From the NCBI RefSeq assembly GCF_018691265.1, contig NW_024881288.1, positions 1 to 64,000 on the forward strand: a DNA stretch of 64,000 nucleotides, read 5' to 3'. Under the pieces are notes generated by a model. The model was given only the letters and a program-made list of their open reading frames with translations. It did no database searches and was not told where the DNA came from. How positions within the stretch are numbered: the stretch's first letter is position 1; each line of letters opens with the position of its first letter. The stretch comes from Tyto alba. Lineage: Eukaryota; Chordata; Aves; Strigiformes; Tytonidae. Of the stretch, positions 20,287 to 31,502 are shown one piece after another. A program made the translations under genes and the position numbers.

Positions 20287-21222
20287 TTATTGTTTCAGAA
20301 AGGAAATTGACTGAATCAGCTTCTTCAGTGCATCCTTGATCCCCTGGTTCCTCATGCTGTAGATGAGGGGGTTCACTGCTGGAGGCACCACTGAGTACAG
20401 AAATGACACCACCAGGTCCAGGGATGGGGAGGAAATGGATGGGGGTTTCAGGTAGGCAAACATGCCAGTGCTGACAAACAGGGAGACCACAGCAAGGTGA
20501 GGGAGGCACGTGGAAAAGGCTTTGTGCCGTCCCTGCTCAGAGGGGATCCTTAACATGGCCCTAAAGATCTGCACATAGGACAGCACGATGAAAACAAAAC
20601 ACCCAAATCCTAAACAGACACTAACCACAAGGAGCCCAACTTCCCTGCGGTAGGAATCTGAGCAGGAGAGCTTGAGGATCTGGGGGATTTCACAGAAGAA
20701 CTGGTCCACAGCAATCCCCTGGCAGAATGGTAGGGAAAATGTGTTGGCAGTGTGCAGGAGAGAATTGAGCAATGCAATGCCCCAGGCAGCTGCTGCCATG
20801 TGGACACAAGCTCTGCTGCTCAGGAGGGTCCCGTAGTGCAGGGGTTGGCAGATGGCAACGTAGCGGTCATAGGCCATGATGGTGAGAAGAGAAAACTCTG
20901 ATGGTAACAAAAACAGAAACAGAAATACTTGTGCAGCACATCCCAAGTAAGAGATGTCCCTGGTGTCTGTTAGTAAATTTAACATGGCTTTGGGGAGAGT
21001 GGTGGAGATGGAGCCCAGGTCAAGGAGGGAGAGGTTGAGGAGGAAGAAGTACATGGGGGTGTGGAGGTGGTGGTCGCAGGCGATGGCGGTGATGATGAGG
21101 CTGTTGCCCAGGAGGGCAGCCAGGTAGATGCCCAGGAAGAGCCAGAAGTATAAGAGCTGCAGCTCCCGTGTGTCTGTGAATGCCAGGAGGAGGAAGTGGG
21201 TGATGGAGCTGTTATTTAACAT
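20287..21222 (-). CDS. Intact olfactory receptor, OR14-like (311 aa)
   Basis: A second complete odorant receptor and close paralogue of the one at 9967-10929, in opposite orientation. Landmarks: overlapping sequons at Asn3 and Asn4, GN of TM1 (39-40), LHTPMYFF (53-60), Cys95, MAYDRYVAIC (116-125), Cys177 and Cys187 of the second outer loop, KAFSTCLPHL (234-243) and NPLIY (284-288). Differences from the first gene concentrate in TM3 (FLFLFLLPSEF against FFVFFTAAEF), TM5 (LLVVSVCLGF against LIMVSACLAF) and the tail, all near the ligand pocket or the cytoplasm. The tail is nine residues shorter. The stop codon TAA at 20287-20289 is part of an AATAAA hexamer. A splice acceptor (CTCCTTGAACAG) lies about 25 bases upstream of the ATG. 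Confidence 0.95.
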   Translation of the reverse strand: MLNNSSITHFLLLAFTDTRELQLLYFWLFLGIYLAALLGNSLIITAIACDHHLHTPMYFFLLNLSLLDLGSISTTLPKAMLNLLTDTRDISYLGCAAQVFLFLFLLPSEFSLLTIMAYDRYVAICQPLHYGTLLSSRACVHMAAAAWGIALLNSLLHTANTFSLPFCQGIAVDQFFCEIPQILKLSCSDSYRREVGLLVVSVCLGFGCFVFIVLSYVQIFRAMLRIPSEQGRHKAFSTCLPHLAVVSLFVSTGMFAYLKPPSISSPSLDLVVSFLYSVVPPAVNPLIYSMRNQGIKDALKKLIQSISFLKQ

Positions 21223-21249
21223 TTGCTTTGTCTGGACATATGAGCCTGT

Positions 21250-22640
21250 TCAAGGAGGAAAGATGACAACACATTAGGGTATATTTCTCTTATAAATATC
21301 AACACCCTCTGTCCTTATCCCATCCCAGCCACTACATGGCACCCCACTTTTTTGAGATCTTCCTTCAGCTCTGTAGCTGGAGCTGTGGTAGGTGCTGGAC
21401 AAGCATTTCATGAGGGGAAGGGTTTTTGCATGCTGTCTGCCAAGGAGTCAGCTCTTTGTGTGACTCTGTCAGAAAAACCTGCCCTAACCCAGAAGGGCTT
21501 GTCAGCCTTTGCTCTACCAGTGGTGAGGAATGGGGAAAGCAGAAGACAGGCTGAGAGGTTTTTCTGCTGCACTCAGGGAGAGCAGAGTGAGTCAAGTGAG
21601 GCAAGAGGATTTTCTGTGCCTTAGTGCAGAGTGAGGGCAGCTGGTCTGTCTTTCTGTCTTGTTCCCGTCTGCCCTGAATTGCACTTTTCTGAGTTCAAGG
21701 GTGATTACACTCCCATGTTACCCTGAAAATCAACCAGACACTGCTGAGAGCAGAGGGATCCTCTGCAGAGCACCAGATGACTCACCCTTTCCCCAAGTGT
21801 CAGCACCCCACTTTAGCCAATGACACCCACGGCTCACAGAGTCCCCTGGAAGCAGCAGACAGCTGGGATGGACACCCCAAGGAGAGAGCCAAGGGTCCGA
21901 ACCACGGCAACTTCTTAAGGGAGAGCCAGCTCCTGGCCCAGCCTCACAGACTGCATTGCCCAGAGCTTCACGGCTTAGAGGAAAGCTGGGACACCTCATT
22001 GCTGGGAGCACATCTGCAGAGGAGGGCTCCCAAGCTCTGTGCCTGACTCTGCAGCTGGAACCCCCCTTCCCAGAGAGCTTGTCAGCAACACCAAGGGCAT
22101 CTGAGCAAGGCAAGGAGAGGGACAAACGGGCTCTCAGGAAAGCCTTTCCCTTCGGCAGCTCTGCACAGCACCTCCCAGACAGCAGCAATGCAGGACAGTC
22201 GCCCTCAGGCCCTGCTCAGCAGGAACTGGGCCCCTGGCAGCAGAGATGCACTTCATCCCTTCTGCTGGGCTGCTGGGCCAGGAGGTGACTAACGGCCAGG
22301 AGCCACGGGCTAAGGGCTGTGCTGGGTGGCAGAGGAGACAAGAGGAGTGTTGCTCAGGGAAGGAGTCTGCCCTGCAGCAGGGTTTCCCTTAGCATTTCCC
22401 TCCCTCCCTGCCCAGGTCTCCACTGCCTCGAGCTGACCAGGCTGGAAGTTCTGTCTTTGAGCCCATGTTTCCTCCCTGCCAGTGCTCACAGTCCCCATCC
22501 CAGCCCCTGTGAGCACAGCTCTGTTCTGCAGCCTCTCTGTGTGTACAGGGCTTAAAGCACTGCCCACCCAAACCTGATGAAAATGGAAAGGTGACGCTGA
22601 TCTGATCTGTAGGCTGGTGGGGTGAGAAGGCACTTGCTGA
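21250..22640. other. Unassigned sequence upstream of the minus-strand OR gene
   Basis: GC-moderate sequence without recognised exons or repeats. It separates the receptor from its 5' module. Confidence 0.3.
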
Positions 22641-22849
22641 GGTTCCCAGTAATTCTCACTGTGACAGCTTAAGAATCTCAGCCCCTGCTCTCATCTCCAC
22701 AACTGTCAGTGATAGAAAAGTGGAGGCCACAGCAAAGTAGAAGCAGAGAGTCCAGAACAAAGAGACAAACAGAATATCCCTGAGATGAAAGTACTTGTGA
22801 CAAATTCCCTGTGAAATGAGCTGGGCATGAGTTGGAGCTGTGAGCATCC

Positions 22850-23690
22850 CTGATCCACGCAGCAGCAGCCTCTGGAGAGCAGAAGGATCCTGCCCTGGCA
22901 GGGGTCTCTCCTTCCCCCCACAGCTTCTCCCCACAGTGCCGTGGGGAGCTCCCCGGGCAGGCTGAGTGCTGACCCTGGCAGGCGGCAGAGTCCCTGCCCC
23001 AGCACACAGCCCCCTGGGGTGCAGGGACCCTGCTGGGAAGGACAGCCCTGGGCACCCCTGCCTGCACACCCGGCTGCACACCCCTGCAGCCGGCCCCACC
23101 AGAAGGCAGCCCTTGTGTCCTGGCCCTCGCAGGGGGCACCAGGGAAGCCCTGCTTGGGAGCAGCTCCTCCTCCTCCTCCTCCTCCTCCTCCTCCTCCTCC
23201 TCCTCCTCCTCCTCCTCCTCCTCCTCCTCCTCCTCCTCCTCCTCCTCCTCCTCCTCCTCCTCCTCCTCTTCCTCCTCCTCCTCCTCCTCTAGGCAGGAGG
23301 CAGATTGCTGGCGGCTCTGCCGCCTTCCCCAGATCCCTCCCCGAGCTGCAGCTGCATTGCCCTGCACCCCCAGACTTACTGTGGCCAGGGCCCTGACGCT
23401 TTCTCCTCCTCGGAGCTCTCAGCAGCCTCCCAGCCCAGGCTGCCTTGAAGCTGTGTGTGCCTCGCTGCTCTGCCCTGGGTGCCTGCAGGCAGTGCCCCCA
23501 GCCCTGCTGCGCTTTGCAGAGGAGCTGCTCCTGGGCAGAGCTGTCTCTCTGCAGCGCTGCCCACTTGCCAGGAGCTCCCTTTGGCCCAGGAGCCCAACCC
23601 AGCTCAGCACCACAGCAACAGCCCAAGGTGCCACTTGCTGTGGCCCCTCTGGGATCCCTCCAGGTGTCCCTGGAACTCCAGGGGAACCTG
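22850..23690 (-). promoter_or_regulatory. OR 5'-flanking module, copy 2, with candidate noncoding exon
   Basis: The reverse complement of 8480-9230 with high identity. On the minus strand it lies 1.6-2.5 kb before the ATG of the receptor at 20287-21222. The same GCCACA|GTAAGTC donor is kept (around 23380-23392). The main length difference is the expanded GGA tract. I infer the same role as in copy 1: promoter plus 5' untranslated exon. Confidence 0.5.
23164..23290. repeat. (TCC)42 / (GGA)42 microsatellite
   Basis: About 127 bases of TCC repeats (GGA on the minus strand) with one TCTTCC interruption near 23266. All three minus-strand frames stay open across it (poly-Glu, poly-Gly, poly-Arg/Lys types), which creates long false open frames. 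Confidence 0.97.
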
Positions 23691-24830
23691 CTGTGACAGA
23701 GCCTGATGCAATCAGTGGTTTTCCTTTCATCATCTCTAGAGAGACACTTATTTTTATCAGAAGCATTTCTTATATCAGGAAAAAAATTAGCTCCAAAAAT
23801 CATATTTTCTTGTCCCATCTTTAGACTGGACAGACAGACAGGGTTCTCCTTTACTCCTGCTGAGGAGAGGATTCAGCTGAGTCTAGTCAAAGCATGTCAT
23901 CCTGGGTTTGATATCCTGGGACTGAATGGAGACTCAGCTCCCTGACATGCCTGCCACAACGCTTTAAATACATGGGATTCCTTTTACCTCTCTTCACATT
24001 ATCATTAAACGGGTATCTGCAGGTGAGTTTCTTGGCTCAGCTCCCATGGTGATAAATGAAGAGAGGAGGCCAGGAGTGAGCTGTTGAGATACAAATGTCT
24101 GGTGACAGCTGAGGTGTCAGGGGTGGCTGAAGTCATGGGCAGGTACCTGCAAACTCAGATGGAGCAGTTCACAGAGACAGCAGGGCAGCACCTGTGAGCA
24201 TCTTCTTGGAAGCTGCTGGGAATTGCCTTTGGCCAACTGAAATGACAGCTGATGCCCAAAATAAGGGCAACTGCAACTGTCCCTTCTCATTAAGTTCAGG
24301 GCTGTTTGTAGTTATTCATCTGAACAATTTGATTCGTGTCATAGGGAGAGCTCAGTCTCCCTATTCTCCTTCTGCTGTATTTACTAGATGGCCACTGACT
24401 AATTTGGCAGTGGTTTCATGTTCATCCCCACATTGCCTTACCAAATCCAGGGTATCTCCTCAATCTCATGTCCAAATCCAGGACCACAGAGCAATGTGAG
24501 ATGTCAGGGCTGGCAGGGCCAGCCCAGGACATAAAGGAAAGCAATTCTCATTCATGGTAGGTGCACGACAGACACCCCTGATGGCATCACAGGGAGGGCG
24601 ATTTGCTGCCCGTGTGCCATTGACTGATGCCATCATCCAGAGGCATCAGCCATCAGATGCCCTCAGAGAAGCAAGGATTGTCCCTTCTCTACCCAATAGC
24701 CAATGGCATGACGTGAGCACAGATCCCCCGACAGAGGTGTCTCTACTCACTCCCTTGAGGATTCAATCAAGGAACAGACCAATCATTTTCATAGTGTGCT
24801 TGGATACATCTTGTCTGCAAGGACAGCATC
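23440..24830. repeat. Direct segmental repeat, copy A (with 29430-30840)
   Basis: About 1.4 kb, including the end of the OR 5' module and the adjoining sequence (words such as GGCTCAGCTCCCATGGT, GCTGAGGTGTCAGGGGTGGCTGAAGTCATGG, TTGCCTTTGGCCAACTGAAATGACAGCTGA), recurs in the same orientation 6.0 kb further on with moderate divergence. No open reading frame is shared. Confidence 0.85.
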
Positions 24831-25690
24831 CTTCAATTGTAAAAACTCAATTGAAAGTGAAAAGGGAATGCAATGGGAACCAAGATGAGCTGTTGCTATA
24901 CCCGGAATTGTTAAAGAAGAAAATGAGAGAATGTGGGATTCTTGATGAATTTAGTAAGAGTAGGTGTATATAGAGTTATATCCTCTTTGCCTCAGTTACC
25001 ACCAATGAGTTCCCTCAGGCCTCTGAGCCTTTAGACAAGTCTCTGGAAAGGAAGATCCAGCAGTGGATGGGTATTAAGCCACGGGTGACCTTAGCAAACT
25101 GCATCTTTACCAGTCCCTGGGACTGAAAGGGTTGTGTCCAAGGGTGCTGGTCAACAAGACCAGCTCATGTGGGCGGCTGATCACAGCCACCCCCAGCAGT
25201 GGGCATTCCTCATCTGCCAGGCTGAGCTGTGCACAAAAGGTGGAAATGTCTGTATCATCTGTGATTGGTGCAGGAGGGGCCTTCTTTCTTGCTGTATTCT
25301 CATGTTAAACTTCTTCCTCCTCTTCTACCTGCAGACATCCACTGCTTTCCATTTCTGGGCTCAGATAGAGTTACAAGGATTTGCTAAATCTGACAGCTAT
25401 TGGCTTGTTTCTCACTGACATCCCCCTGACCCTCTCTGCCATACCTACAACCAGACAGACACTGCTATTCAGGGACACTCACACTTCAGAAGAGGCCTTG
25501 GGCTTCCTTGATCTTCCTGGTGATTCTTATAGTTTTCCTCAGTCCCTCCAGAGCTCATGGTGAGCTTCCTTGGCCATAACATGGATTTTATGACCATTTC
25601 TTATGAAATAATTGTCTTTTAATGATTGTCTGTCCTTAAAATGTAGTCACAGAAAAGCACCAATTATATCAAAATGGATACTGAGTGAAC
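24831..25690. other. Unassigned sequence
   Basis: No recognisable gene or repeat. Part of it may belong to the inverted duplication, as 24740-24760 resembles 28545-28570 reversed. Confidence 0.3.
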
Positions 25691-25825
25691 TGACAGTGAG
25701 AACCAGGTGAGCTATCCCCATGCCTGAGGCTCTCTGGCAAGGAGCCTGACCTGAGAAGGAGATGCAGCCTCTGCCACTCTCTGGAGAGGGAATTCAGCAG
25801 TGTCTATGCCACCTGGGGACACAAA
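25690..25825 (-). repeat. Inverted copy of the 16810-17060 segment
   Basis: A diverged reverse-complement match to 16810-17060 (see there). It ends directly at the 5' edge of the solo LTR at 25830. Confidence 0.55.
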
Positions 25826-25829
25826 ATGG

Positions 25830-26258
25830 TGTGGTAAGATTTCTTGGGGATCAGGGACATGCACGGATCTTACAGGGTTTGGACAATCCAGGCTGGGTCT
25901 CTGAGCAGAAAACTGCCACGGGATAATCTTTCCTTTGACGTCACCTTGAAAGGCAAGAATGAGGAAGTCAAGCTAGTGCTTCCTTCCTGTTGAATGCCCG
26001 GATACACTGACCGCAAAGTAGATTTAGTTTGTGCACGCGTACTAACGATGCAGACCTATCACAGCACTTCCGGGGGCGTGATAAGTGCTTTAGCCAAAAG
26101 ATTGTAAAGCATAGAGCACGTGACCATCTGGCTCTGTATATCTTGGTGCTATTCGGGCAAATAAAGGAGAACGACTTTCATTGCATCGGTGTGGTGTCTT
26201 AACTCGGGTCTTGTCTCCATATGGGGTCCCTCCTACAAACTGGGACTTGTGTCACAAC
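25830..26258 (+). mobile_element. Solo LTR of a second ERV family
   Basis: This starts TGTGGTAAGATTTC and ends near GTGTCACAACA. It holds a TATA-like CTGTATATCTTGG (about 26132-26144) and AATAAA (26160-26165). Its first 300 bases match 36283-36570 inside the ERVK-like provirus (shared words include CAGGGTTTGGACAAT, GGCTGGGTCTCTGAGCAGAAAACTGCCACG, ACTAACGATGCAGACCTATCACAGCACTTC with few changes). No internal sequence is attached. The 3' boundary is a guess. Confidence 0.7.
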
Positions 26259-26439
26259 ATCTTTCATCTGAACCACTTCAGATATGTACTTGTGGATTGG
26301 GTATCCTGTCTTGCATTGCAAATGATGATTCAATTGACATTGCCCAGAGTGGCTACCACAGATGCAGACTGCTACGCTGACCAGATGAAGGAACCTGGAA
26401 GATCATTTCATTCCATCTCCCCTACCATAGGCAGGGCCC

Positions 26440-26720
26440 TCTTCCAGTAGACTGGTTGCCCAGAGCTTCATCCAGGCTGGCCTTGAACACTTCCAGGGAG
26501 GGGCCATCCACAGCTTCACTGGGCAACCTGTTCCAATGTCTCGCCAACCTCACTGTGAAGAACTTCTTCCTTGTATCTAATCTAAACCTACCCTCTTTCA
26601 GTTTAAAGCCACTACCGCTTGTGCTATCCCTGCATGCCCTTGTAAAAAGTCCCTCTACAGCTTTCTTGTAGGCCCCCTTTAGGAAGTGGAAGGCTAGATC
26701 CTGCTCTTATTTCTTTGTGG
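26440..26720 (-). repeat. CR1 LINE 3' fragment
   Basis: On the minus strand this is the CR1 ORF2 C-terminus and start of the tail (CCACCTCTTCCAGTGTC-type block, GGTAGGTTTAGATTAGATACAAGGAAGAAG, CCAGGCTGGATGAAGCTCTGGG). Confidence 0.9.
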
Positions 26721-26859
26721 TCAAGTAACAGCCCCTCCTGCTCACACTTCCCTCCTCTCATCCCTTTTTTTGAGATGGTCAAACCTGGGTTGGATGTACA
26801 TTCACATAACACCGTGGCCCTTCAGGTGCTAGGCTGCAGCCACTGAACATATTCCCTGA

Positions 26860-28150
26860 GTTCATCCGATCACCTTCTCTCTCAGGCACCCAGAAGTGTC
26901 ATCCAAGAGAACATGCTGTGGGCCATGTTCCTCATCTAAAATGAAGCTAAGCAGCCTTTAGCTCCACAGCTCATCCTCTGGGCCTTGTGGAAAGATGCAT
27001 GCAAAATTTGCTTTGTGCCAGTTGTTAGCGAGTCCCCCCAGCCTCCACAACCTTTCAAAGAGGATAGAGAGTGGCCTCACTATGACATTGTCTCACTTTC
27101 TCAGCACCCTTGGATGTAACTCCTTTTCCCATGTACTGGCAATGGTTGACTTGGCTCAAGCAGGCTTTGACTTCATGCCCATCCAGCCTGTCTGCTCTCC
27201 TCCAGAGTCTTACCTTGAGACACAAAAGCCTGGGAGAACTTGCTGGTGAGATCTGAGGCAAAGAGGACATAGAATAGCTCAGTTCTATTGACATCTGCTC
27301 TTAATAAATTCAGCAGTATCCAATCAATAGCTTTCTTCTCTGCTTTGAGTGTTCCTAAAGTAGGAACAGCTCATTATGATTCCCTTGAATTTGCTTTCAG
27401 GTTTCAGCTGAGTTTGATATAGACAAAAGTGCTGCTTGGAAGGTGCTGTGCCTGAAGACCAGCTGTACTGAGCTTTGCTGCCCTTCAGTGCTGCTGACAA
27501 TTGGATCCCCACTACAACTCAGAAGAGGCCAAAGGCTGATCCTCTGAGGTCCAGCATCTGCAGTCTTGTATTCTGATTCCTCACTCCTTTCGGGAGGTGG
27601 GACTCCACTATTTCAGGGTCATGGCAGCCAGTCTTCACACCCCTGACCAGCTCTTCCTTGCTTGCAAGTAGCAGATCCAGGTTCGCATGACCCTTGTTGG
27701 CCCACCTGGCAGCTGTTTGAAGACGTTGTCCTAAGGCATTCCATAAACCGCCTGGACTGTGCATCCTGCCATATGCCCCTTCTAGAAAATGCCCGGGGCA
27801 TTGCAGTCCCCAGTGACACCCAGGCTTCTACAGCCAGAGGCTTCCTTGGCATGCTTAGAAAAGACCATGCCCACTTCTTCACCCTGCCTGTGGGTTCCTT
27901 ATCTCCCACTGAGAGAGGCCCTTTCTGCTGGCCTCTCCTCTGACCCTCTCCCACAAAGGCTTACCTCATTTTTCACCCACCTCACAGAGGAGGTCCATAC
28001 ATCCAGTTAACATCTTCACTTCCAAGGAACTCCACCCCAGATCCTTCTAGCCTCTCCCTCCTGAAAAACTCATACCCATCCATTGCAGCACTCCAGGCTA
28101 TGGGATTGTCCCACCATGCCTTGGCTGTTACTTCATCTATCTAAAAAGCA
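26860..28150 (-). repeat. Probable old CR1 LINE, internal part
   Basis: Diverged sequence with words typical of the CR1 endonuclease to early reverse-transcriptase region on the minus strand (around 27620-27900: GGGTGTGAAGACTGGCTGCCATG and the TGCCCCGGGCATTTTCTAGAAGGGG block). It has an inverted, also diverged, relative at 31085-31490. The assignment is by general resemblance only. Confidence 0.45.
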
Positions 28151-28199
28151 CAGCCTCTGTACCCTTGGCTGAGGACATCGGTGCCCATCCTGGATGTGG

Positions 28200-29430
28200 C
28201 ACCTCATCTGTGACTCCAGGATAAGTCCTGGTTTGTTTTAGGGAATCCAGGTGTCATACGTCCAGGTCCCCATGTGTGCAAAGGCTTTGCTTCAGAGCAG
28301 AGACATGGCCAGGTGGGCAGCACCTGGAAACTTAAAGCTGAAATGGGATGCCAAGAGAGTGAGCAAACCCTGCTGTCTCCAAGGCCAGAGAGAAACAGGG
28401 CTGGGATGTGCAGCCCTTTCAAGAAATGGATTTGCTGCCAGTGGTGTCTCTGCTTCCTGGGAGGGGCTTTGCTGGAGGTAAAGGTGATCTCCAGGAATGA
28501 AAAGGTGCTGTTGACCGGCCTGCTATGGAAACTGTTGCTCTGCTCCTTGACTGTATTCTCAAGGGAGTGAGTAAAGGTTGGTGCAGAGAAAAATACACAA
28601 GTTTGAGAGTGTAGGCACACGAGTGGAGACCCCAGTGTGATGTGTGTTGTGTTCTTGGACTGCTCTCCATCTCCTGGATAGAGAAGGGTCAGACCTTGCC
28701 ACGCTGCAGTGGTGGCAGTCAGTGGCTTGCACAGTGGCTCCAAATCTGTCTGCAGTGCTGTGCGGGGGGACTGTCACAGCCCCGATCTGGAGGGAGATTG
28801 CTTGCCTGTATAAGACCAGTGCTGTCCCAGCCAACCCCAAGGATCTCTGTGCAAGAGCCTTGGCACCTCACGTAACACTGGAAGCCCCTGTTTGGCATTA
28901 AACAGTGTAACTGCCCTGAGTTAAACTATGTGGGGATGTTCATGAGACCACTATTGTGGGGACCAAGTAAGCTCCGCCGATGGAAAAGACAGAGAGGAAC
29001 TGAGCTCTCCCAAATGTACATGACTCCATTTGTTGAGAGGAATCCCTGCACAGGCTGCCCGGAACATAACAGACAGTGGCAGAGTCACTTGTATTAAATG
29101 TGGGCATCTGCTGTCATTGCTGTTGGCCAAAGATGTTCCCCTCCAGACTCCAAGAAGATACCCTCAGATGCTGCCTTGTCTCTCAGCATTGGTCCATTAG
29201 AGCTTGCAGTCATGTGCACATATATTGGAACACCTCCTGAACCTCAAAAATTCCCAAGTTTTTTGTCCAAACAGCTCACTGTTAATCTCCATCTCCATCA
29301 TTAGCTGAGCAGAGAAAAGGAGATCAGCTGAAGTTGTGTTGACTAATGATGGGACAAGAGAAACTGATTATAAGACCTTAATCTGATTTTGGTTAGAGAA
29401 ATGACAGTGCTGGAAAAAAGCATCTTTCCG
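28200..29430. other. Unassigned sequence with an inverted relative at 30840-31045
   Basis: The part 28255-28450 (CCCATGTGTGCAAAGGCTTTGCTTCAGAGCAGAGA, CCAAGAGAGTGAGCAAACC) is a diverged reverse complement of 30840-31045. The rest is unrecognised, and I see no gene. Confidence 0.45.
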
Positions 29431-30840
29431 CAGCAGGCTCCCAGCCCAGGCTGCCTTGAAGCTGTGTGTGCCTCGCTGCTCTGCCCTGGGTGCCTGCAGG
29501 CAGTGCCCCCAGCCCTGCTGCGCTTTGCAGAGGAGCTGCTCCTGGGCAGAGCTGTCTCTCTGCAGCGCTGCCCACTTGCCAGGAGCTCCCTTTGGCCCAG
29601 GAGCCCAGCCCAGCTCAGCACCACAGCAACAGCCCAAGGTGCCACTTGCTGTGGCCCCTCTGGGATCCCTCCAGGTGTCCCTGGGACTCCAGGGGAACCT
29701 GCTGTGACACAGTCTCATGCAGTGTATTATTTTCCTTCCCTCAGCTCTGGAGAGACAATGATTTTCGGCAGTAATATTTTTCCTATCAAGAAAAGAGGTA
29801 GCTCCAAGAATCAGCTTTCTTGCCCCATCTTTAGACAGGACAGCTGGACAGGGACAGGCAGGAATCTCCTTTACCCTGCTGAGGGAAGAGATTCAGCTGA
29901 CACAATCGAGACATCTCATCCTGGGTTTGTAGTCCTGGGAGTAAAGTGAACTTAGCTCCCTCCCATGCCTGCTACAAACTTTCAAGAGGTGGGATTCCAC
30001 TTGCCTCTCTTCTCCCTCCTTTCCATTAAACATGCACCTGTAGGTGAGCTCCTTGGCTCAGCTCCCATGGTAATTAATGAAGGGGGAGGCCAGGAGTGAG
30101 CTGTTGAGGTGCAAATGTCTGGTGACAGCTGAGGTGTCAGGGGTGGCTGAAGTCATGGACAGGTACCTGAAAAATTAGATGGAGTAATTTGCAGAGACAG
30201 GAGAGCATCTGTGGGCATCTTCTTGGAGGCTGCTGGGAATTGCCTTTGGCCAACTGAAATGACAGCTGAAGCCCAAAATAAGGGCCACTGCAGCTGTCCC
30301 TCCTCATTAAGTTCAGGGCTGTTTGTAGAGTTATTCCTCTGAACAGCTAAATTAGTGTCATAGGAAGAGATCAGTCTGTCTCTTCTCCTGCTGTATTTAC
30401 TAGATGGCCACTGACTGCATTGGCAGTGGTTTCATGTTCATCTCCATATTTCCTTACAGAATCCAGTGTATCTCCTCAATCTCATGTTTAAATACAGGCC
30501 CACAGAGCTACATGTGATTCCAACTCTGGCAGGGCCAGCACAGGACCTACAGGAAAACAATTCCCATTCATGGCATGTGCATGACAGACACTCATCAGGG
30601 CATCACAGATAGGGAGATTTGTTGCTGGTGTGCCATTGACTGATGCCATCAGCCAGAGGCATCAGCCATCAGATGCCATCAGAGAAGCAAGGTCTGTCCC
30701 TCCTGTATCCAATAGCTGCAGGCATTGCATGAACACAAAGCCCCTCACAGAGGGTCTTTACTCACTCTCTTGAAGATTCAATCATGGAGCAGAACAACCA
30801 TTTTCAGTGCATGGATACATCTTGTTTTCAAGGACACCTT
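29430..30840. repeat. Direct segmental repeat, copy B, with part of the OR 5' module
   Basis: The second copy of 23440-24830. The first 200 bases are the start of the OR 5' module (minus orientation); its part with the splice donor and GGA tract is missing, because the repeat begins at about 29436 with unrelated sequence before it. No receptor is attached, so this looks like an orphaned promoter-side piece of a lost OR unit. Confidence 0.85.
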
Positions 30841-31084
30841 AACTTCCAACGAAGGCCCTCACAGGCAAAAGAGACATCACTGAAGTAAACCTGTTTCTCT
30901 CCAGGGATGCACTTCTCTGGCACTGGGGACAGGAGGGTTTGCTCAGTCTCTCGGCATCCAATTGCAGCTTTATGTTTCCATCACCGTCCACTCTGGCCCA
31001 TCTCTGCTCAGAAGCAAATATTTTGCACACATGGGAACTGGGACACTTAGTACCAGGTTTCTCTAAGACAAGTCAGAGCTTGGC

Positions 31085-31490
31085 CAGGTGCTACCCCTGA
31101 GGTGCTACGACCCAAATGTTCACTGATGCCCTCAGCCAGGACAAGAGGGAGCCTGTGCGTTTTAACATGAATAGAGAAACTGCCATAGTCTCTTTGAAGC
31201 ACCCCAAGGAAGTCTCTGGCTGGAGAAGCCTGGGCCTCACTAGGGACTTTAATGGCTCTGGCATTTTCTGGCAGAGGAACACAGCAGCATGCAAACAGTC
31301 CAGGCGGTTTGGGGACAGCTTGTTTTCACAGCTGCCAGATGGGCCAACAAGGGCAACGCAAACGTGGAGCTGACACTGGCAAGCAAGGAAGAGCTGGTCA
31401 GGGGTGTGAAGACTGGCTGTTGGGACAGTGACAGCAGAGTCTGAGTTCCTGGGGTCAGTGAGGAAGGGGAATGGAAGACTGCAGATGCCA
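31085..31490 (+). repeat. Probable old CR1 LINE fragment
   Basis: The inverted relative of about 27500-27900. The words GGCTGGAGAAGCCTGGGCCTCACTAGGGACTTTAATGGCTCTGGCATTTTCTGGCAGAGG and GCAAGGAAGAGCTGGTCAGGGGTGTGAAGACTGGCTG are CR1-like in the + direction. Diverged, with no open frame. Confidence 0.45.
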
Positions 31491-31502
31491 ATCATCAGTG
31501 GA

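Noticed and set aside
23164..23290. TCC repeat array considered as a CRISPR-like array
   Set aside because: Trinucleotide repeat without spacers, in a vertebrate genome.
22678..23818. Minus-strand frames with poly-Glu and poly-Gly tracts (229 and 370 codons)
   Set aside because: They exist only because the GGA microsatellite is open in all frames; the flanks are the presumed noncoding OR 5' module.
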